From contig JAFZRR010000038.1 in the NCBI GenBank assembly GCA_017619815.1, forward strand, positions 1 through 12,563: a stretch of DNA of 12,563 nt. The letters are read 5' to 3'. The notes below the pieces were generated by a model. It did not search any database, was not told the origin of the DNA, and was given only the letters and a program-made list of their open reading frames with translations. Position 1 is the stretch's first letter. Each line of letters opens with the position of its first letter. Both the position numbers and the translations under genes were made by a program. The DNA is from Bacilli bacterium (lineage in GTDB: Bacteria; Bacillota_I; Bacilli_A; RFN20; CAG-826). Below are positions 1 to 6,592 of this stretch, one piece after another.

Positions 1-159
1 CCATGGGGTAAACATAGCAAGCGCTTGTTGAAGGTGTGGTCCTAAAAGTTTGCTTGTAACACCAAAGACCACAAAGAATACTGCCCAGCAAACAACGGCG
101 ATCAAACCGAAGATTAAAAGAGCAATAATTGTCTTTTTCATAGACTTGGATTTGTCCAT
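1..159 (-). CDS. N-terminus of unidentified single-helix membrane protein (partial)
   Basis: Only the first 53 codons are in the window; the rest lies beyond the left edge. The start is the ATG at 159, because a full Shine-Dalgarno GGAGG lies about 8 nt upstream. The protein begins with a short lysine-rich segment (MDKSKSMKK) followed by one strong hydrophobic helix at about residues 9-34, then a more polar stretch with several leucines and a Pro-Trp at the edge. By the positive-inside rule the N-terminus should be cytoplasmic, with the rest exported or continuing into further helices. I do not recognise the family. It is downstream of the helicase gene on the same strand but a terminator separates them, so it is probably its own transcript. 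It has the only consensus Shine-Dalgarno in the window. Confidence 0.75.
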   Translation of the reverse strand, partial: MDKSKSMKKTIIALLIFGLIAVVCWAVFFVVFGVTSKLLGPHLQQALAMFTPW

Positions 160-229
160 ACAAAATCCTCCTAAAATAAACTAACTCTATTTTATGCGCT
201 TATACGCGAGAATTAAAAGAAAAAAGTAT

Positions 230-250
230 AAAAAAACGCGCAAAAGCGCG
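230..250 (-). terminator. Intrinsic terminator of the helicase gene
   Basis: Read on the minus strand, a perfect 5-bp GC stem (CGCGC / GCGCG) with a TTTT loop is followed directly by seven T residues. It begins about 40 nt after the helicase stop codon and separates that gene from the left-edge gene. The stem is short but all G/C with a long U tail, so termination is likely. Confidence 0.8.
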
Positions 251-290
251 CTATTTTCAAGGTTTTTTATATATTTCGAACTTAAAGATA

Positions 291-3200
291 TTACTTGTTT
301 GTTTCAATTTTTAATACGTTCAATATCTTAATACCATACTTGTCCAATTTGTTTGGCGTCATTCCCTTGCATCTAGAAAGCTCGTCCAAATTTGTTGGTT
401 TGACCTTACATATATTGATAAGAGTAGAGTCATGCAAGATAACATAAGCTGGCACTTGCTCCATGTTTGCGATTTCTAGTCTCACACTTTTTAGGCGTTT
501 AAAGAGATCGGTTTTCTTTATCGCTTCATCTGAAGGTGTCTGTGTTGTGCCTTCCTTTTTAGATTTGTTTTCGCTCTTTTCTTGGGACATTAATCTATCA
601 ATAATAAGACATATATCCTTAAAACTAATCTCGTATAAAGAATAGTTGTGTTTTTCACTATTAAAGGTGTCTCTATAAAAGAAAGTTTTGGTTTTTTTGT
701 TAATTCCAAACCAATGCCATGATTTTCCGTTTTTGATAAACGCAAAACACCTTGAGGTATCGACGAACCTAATTCTCTTCTGATATTTTTGACAGTGCTC
801 TAAAAGCATTTGATACACGTTACCGGATTTCGGTTTTTCTTGCTTGGAATCTTCTTTAAGTTGCTTTGCCTTTTCTATTGCTACATTTGTATTTAGTGAA
901 ACTGCAGAGGATCCTTCATATTTTAGAGGATTTCTATTCACGACTTCCTCCAAACGTCTTTTTGATGTTTCCCCTTGAGGATAGAGCGCATTAAATTGTT
1001 GAATCGAAATTGTTTCATTACAACCAGTACCATCAGGTTTGTAATTTGTGCAACCCAAAAAGCGAGTATCATCCTCAGGTTTTTTCTTAACAATTAAATA
1101 ACCGTCCAAACAACTATTGCATTTTAAAACTCTTAAACGCCCACCTTTAATATCATTGGTCATGAATCCACAAAGTTCGTGTTCATTAGTACATATGTAC
1201 AACGGTATACCAACAGCATTATTTTTGCGGCGTTTCAATGGGAATCCACAATCAGGGCAATAATAAACATGTTTCTTTCTTAAAGTTTCATTAAACACAC
1301 CTTTTACAAGAATGTTCTTAAAGCCTTTGTCAGTTATGAGTTCGGCAACAAATTCGGAAGGTCTTGTTTCTGGCGCTAGTATGTAAACCTTATTGCTTGT
1401 TCTCGTTAAAGCAACATAAAACAGTCTACGTTCTTCGGCGTATTCCATGCTTTTATCTCTTCTAATGACTAGGTCCATAATTGGATCGTCTTCTTTTTTA
1501 GAAGGAAAACCATATAAGTCATTCATACCATTAATGATTATAACATTGTCATAGGTAAGTCCTTTTGAACTATGAGCAGTCAAGAAAGCCATTCTTAAAG
1601 TTGGATATTTTTTACTGATGAGTCGCTTTTCTTTTTCGTTGTAATCAAAAATGTTGTACTCTTCATTGTTCTCATCGCCTAGATCATCGAATGTTGTGTC
1701 AGCGTCTCTCTTACCAACAGACAACCTTTCAACATCAAAACCATATCTACCGATAAGGAGAATAGGCTCTTTCCCACTATCTCTATTTAGTATTGAGGGA
1801 TCATCAGCAACCAATTGATCCAAAACCTTTTCCAAGGCATTCGCCTTTTGGAATAATGAGTTTCTTAAATCTTGTTCTTTAATTTTCTTTTCGTCATCAC
1901 AATACGAATAAATGACGACAGGATTCTTCATTGTCTTTGGAGACTTTAGCTGTTTTGTGAATTGAGTTTGGTTTTTTAAAATGAAACGACCCGCAATGTC
2001 TATTAATTCTTGCGCGTTTCTATATGTATTGTTTATGTATAGAAGTTCACATCCAAGGTTTTGATCTCTGATGTTTTTCTTAAACTCAGTGAAAAGAGTA
2101 ATATCAGAACCGCTGAATGCATAAATTGATTGCCAGTCGTCACCAACAGCCACTATTTTTGCTTTGCAAATACGAGATAATTCGTCAGTTAAATTAAAAC
2201 GCTGATGAGAGATATCTTGATATTCATCAACAATAATATATTTGTATTTTAAATATTCATGGTTTCTTTCCATTTCTCTAATTATTTCAACTGAATCGTT
2301 GATCATATCTGAAAAGTCGATAGAGTTATTTATTTTTAAATCATTTTGGTAATTGTTATAAGCGCCTTCGCAAATATCCAAAAAGATTTTATCTCTTTCG
2401 TTTTTAGTTTTATTTCTAAGAGTTTTGAAATATCCAGATGTATAACCATTAGTTTTAAAAGCACTTATAAAATCTTTTATAAAGAAAACCAATCTATTTA
2501 TGTATTTATTAGATTCACTTAATAAAACTGTGTTGTAAATTTCTTCCTGCGTTTTTTCTCTAAGCTCAAATCCGTGAGCTAATAACTCTTTTCTTAAATG
2601 GAAAATGACGTCCTCACCATCACTATAGGCTCCGAAGGTTCTTAATAATGTTGTATTGTGCTGGTTGTGAAGAGCAACCTTATCTCGAATGGCTTTGATA
2701 TATCTATCGATTTCTTCCTTGCCTCTGGTGTTATTTGTTCCTGTATCAGAAACCATTCCAAAATGTTCAAGGTATGCATCTTTGTCATCTTGGAAAATGT
2801 GAAAATCAGGTGTATAGATTTTATGTGACCCTTTTATTTGGTACTTGTAAGGATCTTCATAGATATAATCTATTCCATTAATAAATAGGAAGTTTGCAAT
2901 TTGCAATTCTTGATATGAAGCGACAGTTTCATTCTTTATGGTTTTGTTATGTGAAGAACGTGTATCAGAGATTTCGTCTGCCTGTTCTTTTAGTTCGCTT
3001 CGCATAGTGCAAAAATCTTTCTTGCTTACATACGAAAAGAATTCATCTAGGGGCGTGTCAAATCTAGGAGGAAGTTCTAAGTAGCTAGCAAAAAACAAAA
3101 TAATCTTACTAGTCATGTTTTTGTCTGTAAGAATCTTTCCTCTTAAATAATCTCTTATACTGTTAAATAAGAACTGTTCTTCTTTAACAACCGTCTTTTT

Positions 3201-3854
3201 GTCTTCTTTTTTGTAAATAATTGAAGAACCAACTGAATGGAACGTGCTTATATCACATTTAATTTTCAGTTTCTTATTGATACGCTCTTTTAGTTCGTCG
3301 ACAGCTTTATTGGTAAAAGAAATGACGAGTATTTCATCTGGTGCAATATTCTTTTTATCAACTAAATATTTAACTTTTGCAGCAACTGTGGTTGTTTTTC
3401 CGGCGCCAGCCCCTGCGATTACTAATGTATTGTCCTCATCACCAACAACAGTACGTAGTTGATCTGAGTCCAAGCGAATTTTTGGATCAAAGGCGTCTAG
3501 AATGTGGTCGAAGTATTCTTTATTATCGCTAACTTCTTTTTGACAAAAGGTTTTATTGTGTTCGCTTCTGACAATGTCATTGATGAAAAAGGACATCAAC
3601 TCATCCACTTCACTAGGACTTGTACCTTTCTTAGCGCAATACTCCGTTAGCATTCCACTATTCTTGATTGCAAGTATTTCTGTGTATAGGGTTGAATGTA
3701 GCTTAATTAGTTCACCGTATTCTCGCTTTGAAATAAAAGGTTTAGAAGATATAACCGATTTAAGGTCATCAATTGCAAAACGAATCAAGTTATCCTTGAC
3801 CGGTATAATCTTTTCTTTCTTTTTTCTTTGAAACAGTTTCTTAAAAAAGTTCAT
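291..3854 (-). CDS. SF1A DNA helicase (helicase IV/UvrD type) with nuclease-like insert, zinc ribbons and HRDC domain
   Basis: A 1187-aa ATP-dependent 3'-5' DNA translocase, expected in the cytoplasm in repair or recombination. Visible helicase motifs: Walker A AGAGAGKT (147-154), Ia SFTNKA (179-184), TFHS (204-207), Walker B DEYQD (543-547), GDDWQSIYAFSGSD (571-584, wording typical of helicase IV), NTYRN (609-613), TAHSSKG (759-765) and VALTRT (814-819). Between Ia and II, residues 310-410 resemble a PD-(D/E)XK nuclease fold (E316, PD 349-350, EH 363-364). Two four-cysteine zinc ribbons follow (C866/C869/C888/C895 and C912/C915/C935/C945), of the topoisomerase C-terminal type. Residues 1010-1090 are unrecognised. 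Residues 1117-1185 look like an HRDC nucleic-acid-binding domain. The ATG at 3854 has no Shine-Dalgarno; a TATAAT lies 7 nt upstream. All core motifs are intact. The exact substrate cannot be told from sequence. Confidence 0.93.
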   Translation of the reverse strand: MNFFKKLFQRKKKEKIIPVKDNLIRFAIDDLKSVISSKPFISKREYGELIKLHSTLYTEILAIKNSGMLTEYCAKKGTSPSEVDELMSFFINDIVRSEHNKTFCQKEVSDNKEYFDHILDAFDPKIRLDSDQLRTVVGDEDNTLVIAGAGAGKTTTVAAKVKYLVDKKNIAPDEILVISFTNKAVDELKERINKKLKIKCDISTFHSVGSSIIYKKEDKKTVVKEEQFLFNSIRDYLRGKILTDKNMTSKIILFFASYLELPPRFDTPLDEFFSYVSKKDFCTMRSELKEQADEISDTRSSHNKTIKNETVASYQELQIANFLFINGIDYIYEDPYKYQIKGSHKIYTPDFHIFQDDKDAYLEHFGMVSDTGTNNTRGKEEIDRYIKAIRDKVALHNQHNTTLLRTFGAYSDGEDVIFHLRKELLAHGFELREKTQEEIYNTVLLSESNKYINRLVFFIKDFISAFKTNGYTSGYFKTLRNKTKNERDKIFLDICEGAYNNYQNDLKINNSIDFSDMINDSVEIIREMERNHEYLKYKYIIVDEYQDISHQRFNLTDELSRICKAKIVAVGDDWQSIYAFSGSDITLFTEFKKNIRDQNLGCELLYINNTYRNAQELIDIAGRFILKNQTQFTKQLKSPKTMKNPVVIYSYCDDEKKIKEQDLRNSLFQKANALEKVLDQLVADDPSILNRDSGKEPILLIGRYGFDVERLSVGKRDADTTFDDLGDENNEEYNIFDYNEKEKRLISKKYPTLRMAFLTAHSSKGLTYDNVIIINGMNDLYGFPSKKEDDPIMDLVIRRDKSMEYAEERRLFYVALTRTSNKVYILAPETRPSEFVAELITDKGFKNILVKGVFNETLRKKHVYYCPDCGFPLKRRKNNAVGIPLYICTNEHELCGFMTNDIKGGRLRVLKCNSCLDGYLIVKKKPEDDTRFLGCTNYKPDGTGCNETISIQQFNALYPQGETSKRRLEEVVNRNPLKYEGSSAVSLNTNVAIEKAKQLKEDSKQEKPKSGNVYQMLLEHCQKYQKRIRFVDTSRCFAFIKNGKSWHWFGINKKTKTFFYRDTFNSEKHNYSLYEISFKDICLIIDRLMSQEKSENKSKKEGTTQTPSDEAIKKTDLFKRLKSVRLEIANMEQVPAYVILHDSTLINICKVKPTNLDELSRCKGMTPNKLDKYGIKILNVLKIETNK

Positions 3855-3861
3855 TTATTAA

Positions 3862-3867
3862 ATTATA
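3862..3867 (-). promoter_or_regulatory. -10 box of the helicase gene, 7 nt before ATG
   Basis: A perfect TATAAT on the minus strand. The best -35 at 17-nt spacing (TTATGA) matches only 3 of 6. With 7 nt to the ATG, transcription should start at or next to the A of the start codon, giving a leaderless mRNA. No GGAGG-like sequence precedes the ATG. Confidence 0.6.
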
Positions 3868-3901
3868 CACTTAATTGTATAAACTCATAAATTGCTTCAT
3901 T

Positions 3902-3928
3902 AAAAAACTCGCCACTACTATGACGAGT
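3902..3928 (-). terminator. Intrinsic terminator of the GGDEF gene
   Basis: On the minus strand an 8-bp stem (ACTCGTCA / TGGCGAGT, one G-U wobble) with a 6-nt loop is followed by six T residues. It starts within 2 nt of the GGDEF stop codon, so the gene has almost no 3' untranslated region. Confidence 0.85.
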
Positions 3929-3929
3929 C

Positions 3930-5015
3930 TTATTTTTTACGTCTGTTATTACCGTTAGATAAATAATACTTTTCTTTTTCTTGATACATCATCTGATCGG
4001 ATTCTTTTAATAATTCTTGGACAGACTTATTACCATCAATATTTAAGGCATAACCGATAGAACATGTATATTCTGTTTCACTAACATTTTTACGAATGGT
4101 TTCAACTAGTTCATGTATTCTATCTTCGCTAGTTCTACGGCAAACAATAAGGAATTCGTCACCACCAATACGGTAGGCATATTCTCTATGTTTTAATGCT
4201 TTGAAAATGCATAAAGATAAAGAAACGATCGCATCATCACCACCTGGATGGCCGAGATTATCGTTAATTTCTTTTAATCCATTCATGTCAATGGAAATAA
4301 TGGAACTAATGCTCTTTGGTTCATGTTTAACATCGGAGAAGTAGGCGTGACGATTGAACAAACCTGTAAGTGAGTCTTTCTTAGTTAATTGAAGGACCGA
4401 GAATTCGAAGTACGCAAATAAGACTACTGCGATAATGGAAACAAACATTGAGGCATAGCCTTCTTTTAAAATAAATGGAAGGACTAATCCACTAGCTAAA
4501 CCAAACGCAAAGAAGGATATATAAACAATTTCCATAGGACTCTTGTTACTACGTTGGATGAGCAAATAGATGAGGAAGATACTATATAATCCCACCAAAA
4601 TGAATGGGGTATATCCTAATACTGGGAAACGAACAAGTTCGTTAGCGTCGTTTACAGAGAAAACAATGCCAGTCCAAATAGAGATAATATTGATTATTAA
4701 TTGAGCAATAGCTGGTAAGAAAATGAACCAGCGCATACGTTTGACGATAGAAAAACTAATGAGTGCGAGAATTAATGGAGTGGCACTATATCTAATGGCC
4801 ATCATCGCAATTCGCAAATTTTTAAGTTCTGTAATATCTTTAGCAACATTAAATTCAATAAAGACAACAATGGATAACAAAAGCAATGAGCCAATAAGAA
4901 CGTACATACGAATACGCCTACGTTTCTCAAGAAACACTGTTGTTACCAAAGAAATAACAAAAGCTGAAAGGATTAATATTAGTGGCCAGTTTTGTATGAT
5001 ATAGTCTTTGAACAT
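3930..5015 (-). CDS. Membrane-bound GGDEF-domain protein, probable diguanylate cyclase
   Basis: 361 aa. The N-terminal ~210 residues contain about seven hydrophobic helices (roughly 8-28, 36-54, 78-97, 99-118, 134-153, 162-183, 187-207), a membrane sensor region of no family I can name. A cytoplasmic GGDEF domain follows from about 213: DSLTGLFNR (214-222), metal-site Asp243 in IDMNGLKEIN, GHPGGD (255-260), the catalytic GGDEF at 284-288, and SIGYA (319-323). These residues predict condensation of two GTP to c-di-GMP. The inhibitory I-site RxxD, expected five residues before GGDEF, reads KHRE, so product inhibition is probably absent. No EAL or HD-GYP phosphodiesterase is in the window. The ATG at 5015 has no good Shine-Dalgarno and lies 9 nt after an extended -10 box. 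It is a single-gene unit with its own terminator. Confidence 0.92.
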   Translation of the reverse strand: MFKDYIIQNWPLILILSAFVISLVTTVFLEKRRRIRMYVLIGSLLLLSIVVFIEFNVAKDITELKNLRIAMMAIRYSATPLILALISFSIVKRMRWFIFLPAIAQLIINIISIWTGIVFSVNDANELVRFPVLGYTPFILVGLYSIFLIYLLIQRSNKSPMEIVYISFFAFGLASGLVLPFILKEGYASMFVSIIAVVLFAYFEFSVLQLTKKDSLTGLFNRHAYFSDVKHEPKSISSIISIDMNGLKEINDNLGHPGGDDAIVSLSLCIFKALKHREYAYRIGGDEFLIVCRRTSEDRIHELVETIRKNVSETEYTCSIGYALNIDGNKSVQELLKESDQMMYQEKEKYYLSNGNNRRKK

Positions 5016-5024
5016 TGCTCTATT

Positions 5025-5033
5025 ATTATAGCA
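5025..5033 (-). promoter_or_regulatory. Extended -10 promoter of the GGDEF gene
   Basis: TGCTATAAT on the minus strand is a perfect TGnTATAAT extended -10, which can work without a -35. The ATG is 9 nt further on, so the leader should be about 2-3 nt. The -35 position falls inside the terminator hairpin of the preceding acetyltransferase gene. Confidence 0.6.
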
Positions 5034-5035
5034 TT

Positions 5036-5058
5036 AAAAAGAGACTGAAAATCAGTCT
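5036..5058 (-). terminator. Intrinsic terminator of the Vat/CatB-like acetyltransferase gene
   Basis: A perfect 7-bp stem (AGACTGA / TCAGTCT) with a 3-nt loop, followed on the minus strand by C and five T residues. It lies about 34 nt after the stop codon. The arm core GACTGA / TCAGTC is shared, with one G-U change, by the next two terminators to the right. Confidence 0.8.
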
Positions 5059-5091
5059 TTATTAAAATGTAGAGTTTTGATATTGTTAGGC

Positions 5092-5736
5092 CTACTTTTT
5101 CAGAAGTGCTTTGAGTTCTTTTTTACTCTTTTCTAAATCACCTGTAAGTAACGGGATGAGCTTTTTAATCTCTTCAACATCTTTGTCCCACCACTTAAGT
5201 TCTAAAAGAAGATCAATGGTTTCTTGGTCAAATCTATATTTCTTAATAACTGCAGGATTACCCACAACAACTGCATATGGAGGAACATCTTTCGCTACGA
5301 CCGCATTTGCGCCGATAACAGCACCATCACCAATATGAACACCTGGTAAGATTGTGGCGTTTTGCCCAATCCATACATCATTGCCGACAACTGTGTCACC
5401 ACGATTGCCTCTATCACCAAACGATCTAGACAAGCCTTTAAATTCATCAATGATTTCGAAAGGATATGTAGTTAGACAATCTAACATATGATTCGCGCCA
5501 TTCATGACAAATTCCACGCCTCTTGCTATAGCAACAAACTTACCAATGATAAGTTTATCACCCATGAAGTCATAATGATGAGTGACATGTTTTTCAAAAG
5601 ATTCAGGTCCTTCTTCACTATCATCATAATATGAATAGTCCCCCACGATAATGTTTGGTCTAGTGATTACGCTTTTGATATAACAAAAAGTTTTAAATTG
5701 TGAATTTGGATAAATTGGCTTAATTTTCTTTTCCAT
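5092..5736 (-). CDS. Xenobiotic-type (Vat/CatB-like) hexapeptide O-acetyltransferase
   Basis: 214 aa, close to the usual ~210 aa of the family. These enzymes are trimeric left-handed beta-helix proteins that move acetyl from acetyl-CoA to a hydroxyl, for example of streptogramin A or chloramphenicol. Diagnostic features: MNGANH (78-83) with the likely catalytic His83, then TYPFEI (90-95) in the loop, hexapeptide turns including VVGNDVWIGQNATILPGV (116-133) and IGDGAVIGANAVV (135-147), and VVVGNPAVIKKYRFD (156-170) before the C-terminal helix. Substrate cannot be assigned from this; many chromosomal homologues are annotated as CatB-related without proven resistance. The neighbour on the right is another acetyltransferase of a different subfamily, with its own terminator between. 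The ATG at 5736 has no Shine-Dalgarno and sits 6 nt after a TGCTAACAT element. Confidence 0.88.
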   Translation of the reverse strand: MEKKIKPIYPNSQFKTFCYIKSVITRPNIIVGDYSYYDDSEEGPESFEKHVTHHYDFMGDKLIIGKFVAIARGVEFVMNGANHMLDCLTTYPFEIIDEFKGLSRSFGDRGNRGDTVVGNDVWIGQNATILPGVHIGDGAVIGANAVVAKDVPPYAVVVGNPAVIKKYRFDQETIDLLLELKWWDKDVEEIKKLIPLLTGDLEKSKKELKALLKK

Positions 5737-5742
5737 ATAAAT

Positions 5743-5751
5743 ATGTTAGCA
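5743..5751 (-). promoter_or_regulatory. Extended -10 promoter of the Vat/CatB-like gene
   Basis: TGCTAACAT on the minus strand fits TGnTAnnAT. It starts in the last T of the upstream terminator's T tract. Exactly 6 nt separate it from the ATG, which would place the first transcribed base on the start codon. Confidence 0.5.
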
Positions 5752-5785
5752 AAAAATAAAAGGACTGACACTATGTATCAATCCT
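5751..5785 (-). terminator. Intrinsic terminator of the maltose acetyltransferase-like gene (repeat copy A)
   Basis: An 11-bp stem (minus strand AGGATTGATAC / GTGTCAGTCCT, two G-U wobbles) with a 3-nt loop and a T-rich tail (TTTTATTTTTT). Its first two bases lie inside the TAG stop codon of the gene. The arms are identical to those of the hairpin at 6437-6462. Confidence 0.85.
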
Positions 5786-6395
5786 ATTCAACTGAGATAT
5801 CAATCAAATCATTCTTATAGAAATATTTTTTATCTCTATCAGAAATCTCTCTTAAAACTCGGCATGGATTACCAACCGCAACAACATTTTCTGGGATATC
5901 TTTTGTCACAACTGAACCAGCGCCTATAACACTATTCTTTCCAATACGAACTCCAGGAACAATAATAGCTCCAGCACCAATCCATACATTTTCTTCAATA
6001 TAAACATCTCTATTATATTGATAACCTTTTGAGCGAAGACGTGGATCAATTGGATGATTAGCGGTTGCAACCGTAACGTTTGGTCCAAACATCACTTTGT
6101 CTCCAATATAAATATGCCCATCATCAACTAAAGTTAAGTTTGAATTGGCGTAAATGTTATTCCCAAAATGTACATGGCTTCCACCCCAATTCGCATGGAA
6201 TGGTAATTCGATATAACAGTTATCACCACATTCAGCGAATACCTCTTTCATGTATTCTTGTTTTTTCTTAATATCAGATGGTTTTAATTTATTAAACTCC
6301 CATAGTTTGTCTTGATAAGGAAACTGCATTTTTAAAATTTCCTCATCATTCGGATTATAAACTAAACCTTTAATCATTCTCTCGTATTGATTCAT
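5784..6395 (-). CDS. Maltose/galactoside O-acetyltransferase-like protein
   Basis: 203 aa from the ATG at 6395. It has the N-terminal helical Mac-type segment (MNQYERMIKGLVYNPNDEEI, residues 1-20) followed by a left-handed beta-helix. Visible signs: ANWGGSHVHFG (68-78), NLTLVDDGHIYIG (86-98), TANHPIDPRLR (111-121) with the expected catalytic His114, hexapeptide turns in VWIGAGAIIVPGVRIG (137-152), and VVAVGNPCRVLREI (171-184) at the end. The family transfers acetyl from acetyl-CoA to the 6-hydroxyl of sugars in the cytoplasm; the true acceptor is unknown here. The frame stays open upstream to 6458, but that would run into the tRNA terminator and add residues untypical of the family, so I chose the internal start. 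No Shine-Dalgarno is seen. The gene is bracketed by two near-identical terminator hairpins. Confidence 0.87.
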   Translation of the reverse strand: MNQYERMIKGLVYNPNDEEILKMQFPYQDKLWEFNKLKPSDIKKKQEYMKEVFAECGDNCYIELPFHANWGGSHVHFGNNIYANSNLTLVDDGHIYIGDKVMFGPNVTVATANHPIDPRLRSKGYQYNRDVYIEENVWIGAGAIIVPGVRIGKNSVIGAGSVVTKDIPENVVAVGNPCRVLREISDRDKKYFYKNDLIDISVE

Positions 6396-6402
6396 GGTAA
6401 TA

Positions 6403-6408
6403 ATTTTA
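6403..6408 (-). promoter_or_regulatory. Possible -10 box of the maltose acetyltransferase-like gene
   Basis: TAAAAT on the minus strand, 7 nt before the chosen ATG, no -35 match. A second candidate, TATAAC, lies about 17 nt further upstream, so the exact start is uncertain. If the nearer box is used, this gene is also leaderless. Confidence 0.35.
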
Positions 6409-6432
6409 ATGCATATGAATCTGTTATAAAAG

Positions 6433-6462
6433 AAAAAGGACTGACACGTTTGTATCAATCCT
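6433..6462 (-). terminator. Intrinsic terminator after tRNA-Glu (repeat copy B)
   Basis: On the minus strand an 11-bp stem (AGGATTGATAC / GTGTCAGTCCT) with a 4-nt loop followed by TTTTTC. It begins 12 nt after the CCA end of tRNA-Glu. Both arms match copy A at 5761-5785 base for base, including the two wobble positions; only the loop differs. Confidence 0.85.
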
Positions 6463-6474
6463 ATGTTTCTAAGT

Positions 6475-6551
6475 TGGTGACCCTAACGGGATTCGAACCC
6501 GTGGATGTCGCCTTGAGAGGGCGATGAGTTAAGCCGCTTCTCCATAGGGCC
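6475..6551 (-). tRNA. tRNA-Glu (anticodon CTC)
   Basis: A full cloverleaf of 77 nt with encoded CCA. Acceptor GGCCCTA pairs with TAGGGTC (one G-U). The D arm has a 3-bp GAG/CTC stem and an 11-nt loop containing GCGGC. The anticodon stem TCGCC/GGCGA encloses the loop CTCTCAA, giving anticodon CTC, which reads GAG. The variable loop is short, and the T arm is ACGGG-TTCGAAT-CCCGT. Its body resembles Bacillus tRNA-Glu. It lies 41 nt after gltX on the same strand, the gene for its own synthetase, with its own possible -10 box and a strong terminator. Confidence 0.95.
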
Positions 6552-6580
6552 AAGTAAGCTCAGCGCTAAGCGCTTTGCTT

Positions 6581-6586
6581 ATTATA
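6581..6586 (-). promoter_or_regulatory. Possible -10 box for tRNA-Glu
   Basis: A perfect TATAAT on the minus strand, just after the gltX stop codon and about 29 nt before the tRNA 5' end. No convincing -35 is seen. The predicted leader holds a small 5-bp hairpin (AGCGC / GCGCT). The tRNA could also be made by read-through from gltX, since no terminator lies between them. Confidence 0.45.
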
Positions 6587-6592
6587 AGTTAA

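Noticed and set aside
160..229. Promoter for the left-edge gene
   Set aside because: TAAAAT- and TATAAG-like strings exist in this AT-rich spacer but none has a matching -35 or TGn element, so I did not list one.
3244..3831. Plus-strand open frames opposite the helicase N-terminus
   Set aside because: They lie antisense to conserved helicase motifs, have no Shine-Dalgarno or promoter, and look like shadows of the real gene.
5092..6395. Tandem duplication of the two acetyltransferase genes
   Set aside because: They share only the beta-helix repeat and the GNP end. Catalytic-loop motifs (MNGANH versus TANHPIDPRLR) and N-termini place them in different subfamilies.
6396..6458. N-terminal extension of the maltose acetyltransferase-like protein
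   Set aside because: The 21 extra residues are hydrophobic and atypical, and the extension would begin inside the tRNA-Glu terminator stem.
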